Shown here piece after piece: positions 61,998 through 64,000 of a stretch of DNA of 64,000 nucleotides. The first letter of the stretch is position 1; each line of letters opens with the position of its first letter. Under the pieces are notes generated by a model, which was not told the DNA's origin, searched no databases, and was given only the letters and a program-made list of their open reading frames with translations. Source of the stretch: an uncultured Armatimonadota bacterium (GTDB lineage: Bacteria; Armatimonadota; Fimbriimonadia; Fimbriimonadales; Fimbriimonadaceae). Location of the stretch: positions 1 through 64,000 of the forward strand of contig CAIYLG010000046.1 in NCBI GenBank assembly GCA_903927025.1. The letters run 5' to 3'. The position numbers were made by a program, and so were the translations under genes.

Positions 61998-62879
61998 TTA
62001 GGAAACGCCGACGGTGCCTTCGGCAATGACCTTTCCACCATCAACCGCCGGGCGACGATACTGCACCTTGATGGCTCCGCCATCCAACTTGGTGCCAACC
62101 GGCATTGCCAGACGGATCACGAAGTTTCGATCGGAATTGGGGGAGTAGATAGCGACTCCGCTTAAGCTTCCAATTTGGCGCGGAGCTCCTGTTTTCGGTG
62201 AGTACATGAGCTGTACATCGCCATAGCTGGACTGATTTCCAAGGCGAGTCAGGTGACCCGTGAGCACCTGGATTCCATCGGCCGTTGTGGACAGCTGCAG
62301 GTCCTTCATCCCTACCGTCACATCGGTCTTGCCGTGTCGAACGATGAGCGGAATTGAGATTCCATAGATGGGCGCAAGCTGCATTGAGATTCCAGTTGCT
62401 GAGGCGTCTGTGCCGGCAGTCAATTCCGCTGTTGCTGGTTCGGGAATTGCCCGAAAGAGAATGTGAGATCGGTACTCACCAGCCTCTAGCCCGGCAGGCA
62501 GGCTCATCTGTATTCGGACGAGTTGGGAAACATTTGGCTCCAGTACAACCTGGCGAGGAGTGAAGCGGACCAGTTCGTCGGCAAAATGCTCACCTGGACC
62601 TGCCGTCTGAATTTCGGCGAGCTGACCGTCTGCATCCATCCGCTGATGGATGAGCGAGATTCGATAGGTCGCGGTCTTTGTTCCAATATTCAAAAGGCTG
62701 ACATCAACGGTACGGCTCGAATCAACCAAAAGCACTCGGCCGGGAGCAACCAGCAAGTCTCCGCCACCGACGCCTCTTCCCTGAAATGGCGCGGATTTGA
62801 TGACTGCACCAACTGCTAAGGGCAGAAGCAACAGCTTGAGAGAGGAGAATGCAAATACTGGGACTGAAGAAAAAATCAT
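61998..62879 (-). CDS. Periplasmic fimbrial chaperone-like protein (PapD fold)
   Basis: The 293-aa protein has a signal peptide (FAFSSLKLLLLPLAVGAV) and an immunoglobulin-like chaperone body: LLVAPGRVLLVDSSRTVDVSLLNIGTKTATYRISLIHQR (strands A-C), FTPRQVVLEPNVSQLVRIQMSLPAGLEAGEYRSHILFRAIP, and YGISIPLIVRHGKTDVTVGMKDLQL. PapD-like chaperones cap pilin subunits by donor-strand complementation. ATG 62879 has AGGA 7 nt upstream and gives the signal peptide; a farther in-frame start at 62993 would overlap the upstream DUF4402 gene by 60 nt. It is larger than typical PapD (about 220-240 aa). Confidence 0.85.
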   Translation of the reverse strand: MIFSSVPVFAFSSLKLLLLPLAVGAVIKSAPFQGRGVGGGDLLVAPGRVLLVDSSRTVDVSLLNIGTKTATYRISLIHQRMDADGQLAEIQTAGPGEHFADELVRFTPRQVVLEPNVSQLVRIQMSLPAGLEAGEYRSHILFRAIPEPATAELTAGTDASATGISMQLAPIYGISIPLIVRHGKTDVTVGMKDLQLSTTADGIQVLTGHLTRLGNQSSYGDVQLMYSPKTGAPRQIGSLSGVAIYSPNSDRNFVIRLAMPVGTKLDGGAIKVQYRRPAVDGGKVIAEGTVGVS

Positions 62880-62931
62880 ATTGAGATCCTTAGGCTTGGG
62901 GCCGCGAAGGGCCCTGAACTGAGCCTGGTTG

Positions 62932-63456
62932 CTATTGGTAGCTGACAGTGACAGCGAACGTGCCGGTATACGTCCCAGGGGTCTGATTTCCACTGAGTGT
63001 CAGCGTGCCACCAACGGTCAAGGTGGACGTGCCGCCTGCTGACAGCGTGCCTGTGGCAGATGGATTGCTCACGAATGTTGTGACATTCATATTCGAACCA
63101 CCCGCTCCCGCAAGCACAGTCGGTCCTGGCAGCGTGATCGTGTAGACATAGTTGGGCGCTCCCGTAAGGGTAAACGAAGCGGCCCCGACTGGGTAAAGCG
63201 TGTTGCTGAGGGGAATCGGGCCAGAGGACGTGCGTGCGCCGACTGTCGAGATGGTAACCGTGCCGCCGATTCCAGAGATGTAACCTCCAAATTGCAGGTC
63301 GGTCACTTTTGTGATCGTGATTGGCGCCGCGATGAAGGCGGTTGCGTTCGCTGTAGCGCTCACCTGACCGTAGGCGGACTGCGTTCCAGCTGCCATCATT
63401 GCAAAAAGGGCACAGACCGGAACCCAGAATCTCAATCGAATTAGTGTGTTTGTCAT
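62932..63456 (-). CDS. DUF4402 pilin-like subunit
   Basis: The 174-aa exported protein has a signal peptide (ALFAMMAAGTQSAYGQ) and a DUF4402 beta-sandwich: ITITKVTDLQFGGYISGIGGTVTIST, then PVGAASFTLTGAPNYVYTITLP and NQTPGTYTGTFAVTVSYQ at the end. GGAG lies 8 nt before the ATG. DUF4402 proteins occur beside chaperone-usher genes and are taken as pilus or surface subunits. It is a clear paralogue of the next gene and lies 52 bp upstream of the chaperone gene. Confidence 0.9.
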   Translation of the reverse strand: MTNTLIRLRFWVPVCALFAMMAAGTQSAYGQVSATANATAFIAAPITITKVTDLQFGGYISGIGGTVTISTVGARTSSGPIPLSNTLYPVGAASFTLTGAPNYVYTITLPGPTVLAGAGGSNMNVTTFVSNPSATGTLSAGGTSTLTVGGTLTLSGNQTPGTYTGTFAVTVSYQ

Positions 63457-63526
63457 TTAACCGCTCCACAAGGCGTGTAGAGGGACGGTTAGTTGAAGAC
63501 GTTGTTCCAAAATCCTCTAAGTGAAT

Positions 63527-64000
63527 TTACTGGTAAGTAACCGTAACAGGAAAAGTTCCTGAATACGTGCCACCCGTTTGGTTTGAACCGACGTTCAGCG
63601 TCGCACCGACGCTTAGAGTTGCGGTTCCCCTGGAAGAAAGTGTCCCAGTGTGAGATGGGTTGCTCACAAACTGATTCACCGTCATTTTGGATCCTGAAGG
63701 TCCCTGCAGACTCGCGGAGTCGGGAAGAATGATGTTGAAGACCAGGGAATCTTCACCTGTAATCAGGAAGGAGGCAGCACTCACCGGATAGTTGGCGCTG
63801 GAAAGAGCCAGCGGACCGTTCGCCGACCGAGAACCGCTCGGGGAGATCGTCACCGTCCCCGGTATTCCGGAAACAAACGACCCAAACTGCAGGTCCGAAA
63901 CCCTACTCATCTTGATCCCCTGAATGACGTTTGCGGAGGCATTGGCCATGGCACTGGCTTGAGTCGATGCGGTTGCTTCGCAGAAACTCAGCACCAAAAG
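63527..64000 (-). CDS. DUF4402 pilin-like subunit, 5' end cut by the window edge
   Basis: At least 156 residues are visible, ending NQTGGTYSGTFPVTVTYQ, with SDLQFGSFVSGIPGTVTISPSGSR near the start of the DUF4402 fold. The N-terminal signal peptide is incomplete: the reading frame stays open to the window edge, so the true start lies beyond 64000. It is clearly homologous to the gene at 62932-63456 (shared VSDLQFG/VTDLQFG, FVSNPS, and GTY-GTF-VTV motifs), so a tandem duplication of subunit genes is likely. Confidence 0.88.
   Translation of the reverse strand, partial: LLVLSFCEATASTQASAMANASANVIQGIKMSRVSDLQFGSFVSGIPGTVTISPSGSRSANGPLALSSANYPVSAASFLITGEDSLVFNIILPDSASLQGPSGSKMTVNQFVSNPSHTGTLSSRGTATLSVGATLNVGSNQTGGTYSGTFPVTVTYQ

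Overview
The window looks like chromosomal DNA of a diderm, GC-rich, free-living heterotroph. Outer-membrane barrel proteins (two BBP2-type porins, one OprB-type porin and an usher) show that the cell has an outer membrane. RNase J, DUF1501/DUF1800 pairs, DUF2961, a GH109-type oxidoreductase, many secreted beta-propellers and frequent start codons without a Shine-Dalgarno (SD) sequence together suggest Armatimonadota (Fimbriimonadia-like). This is an inference from gene content only; Acidobacteriota or a related phylum is not excluded.

Layout. 1-369: a 72-bp tandem repeat array cut by the left edge. 370-3895: lysine/diaminopimelate operon dapC-dapD-dapE (minus strand), divergent from an A-type Fe-S carrier with a Cys/Gly tail. 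3910-9841: an orphan KdpE-like regulator with three outer-membrane porins. 9861-16756: methyltransferase, DUF2961 protein, a sugar ABC permease plus binding lipoprotein without an ATPase, a MOSC protein and a quinone oxidoreductase. 16777-19839: division operon ftsE-ftsX-M23 peptidase, in which FtsE carries a long acidic tail. 19964-22094: mntR and rnj, convergent, with a strong shared terminator. 22180-28177: HAD phosphatase, esterase, VapBC-type toxin-antitoxin pair, FkbM methyltransferase, phosphopentomutase, serine hydrolase. 28379-33473: a large sortilin/BNR propeller, a frameshifted nucleotidyltransferase with its small partner, an M28/glutaminyl-cyclase-like protein. 33675-38466: ferritin-like lipoprotein and a signalling cluster (CheY-like regulator, hybrid histidine kinase, REC-EAL phosphodiesterase). 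38463-42655: GH109-like protein and a secreted six-hairpin glycosidase. 42659-45777: YtrA-type GntR regulator with an ABC exporter and a near-perfect palindromic operator. 45859-59152: GNAT, two secreted propeller proteins, a second serine hydrolase, DUF1501/DUF1800, a second six-hairpin protein and a NERD protein. 59270-64000: a chaperone-usher locus with two DUF4402 pilin-like subunits, cut by the right edge.

Themes. Much of the coding capacity is for secreted or outer-membrane proteins for carbohydrate uptake and turnover, with sensing genes beside them. The most notable signals are: (1) a dispersed element whose core (35 of 40 bases identical) occurs at the inner end of the 72-bp array and again at about 54.46 kb; (2) about ten genes whose start codon lies 6-8 nt after a TANNNT-like -10 box with no SD, suggesting leaderless mRNAs; (3) the chaperone-usher/DUF4402 locus; (4) unusual tails on FtsE and the Fe-S carrier; (5) a possible small-ORF/terminator attenuator before the OprB porin.
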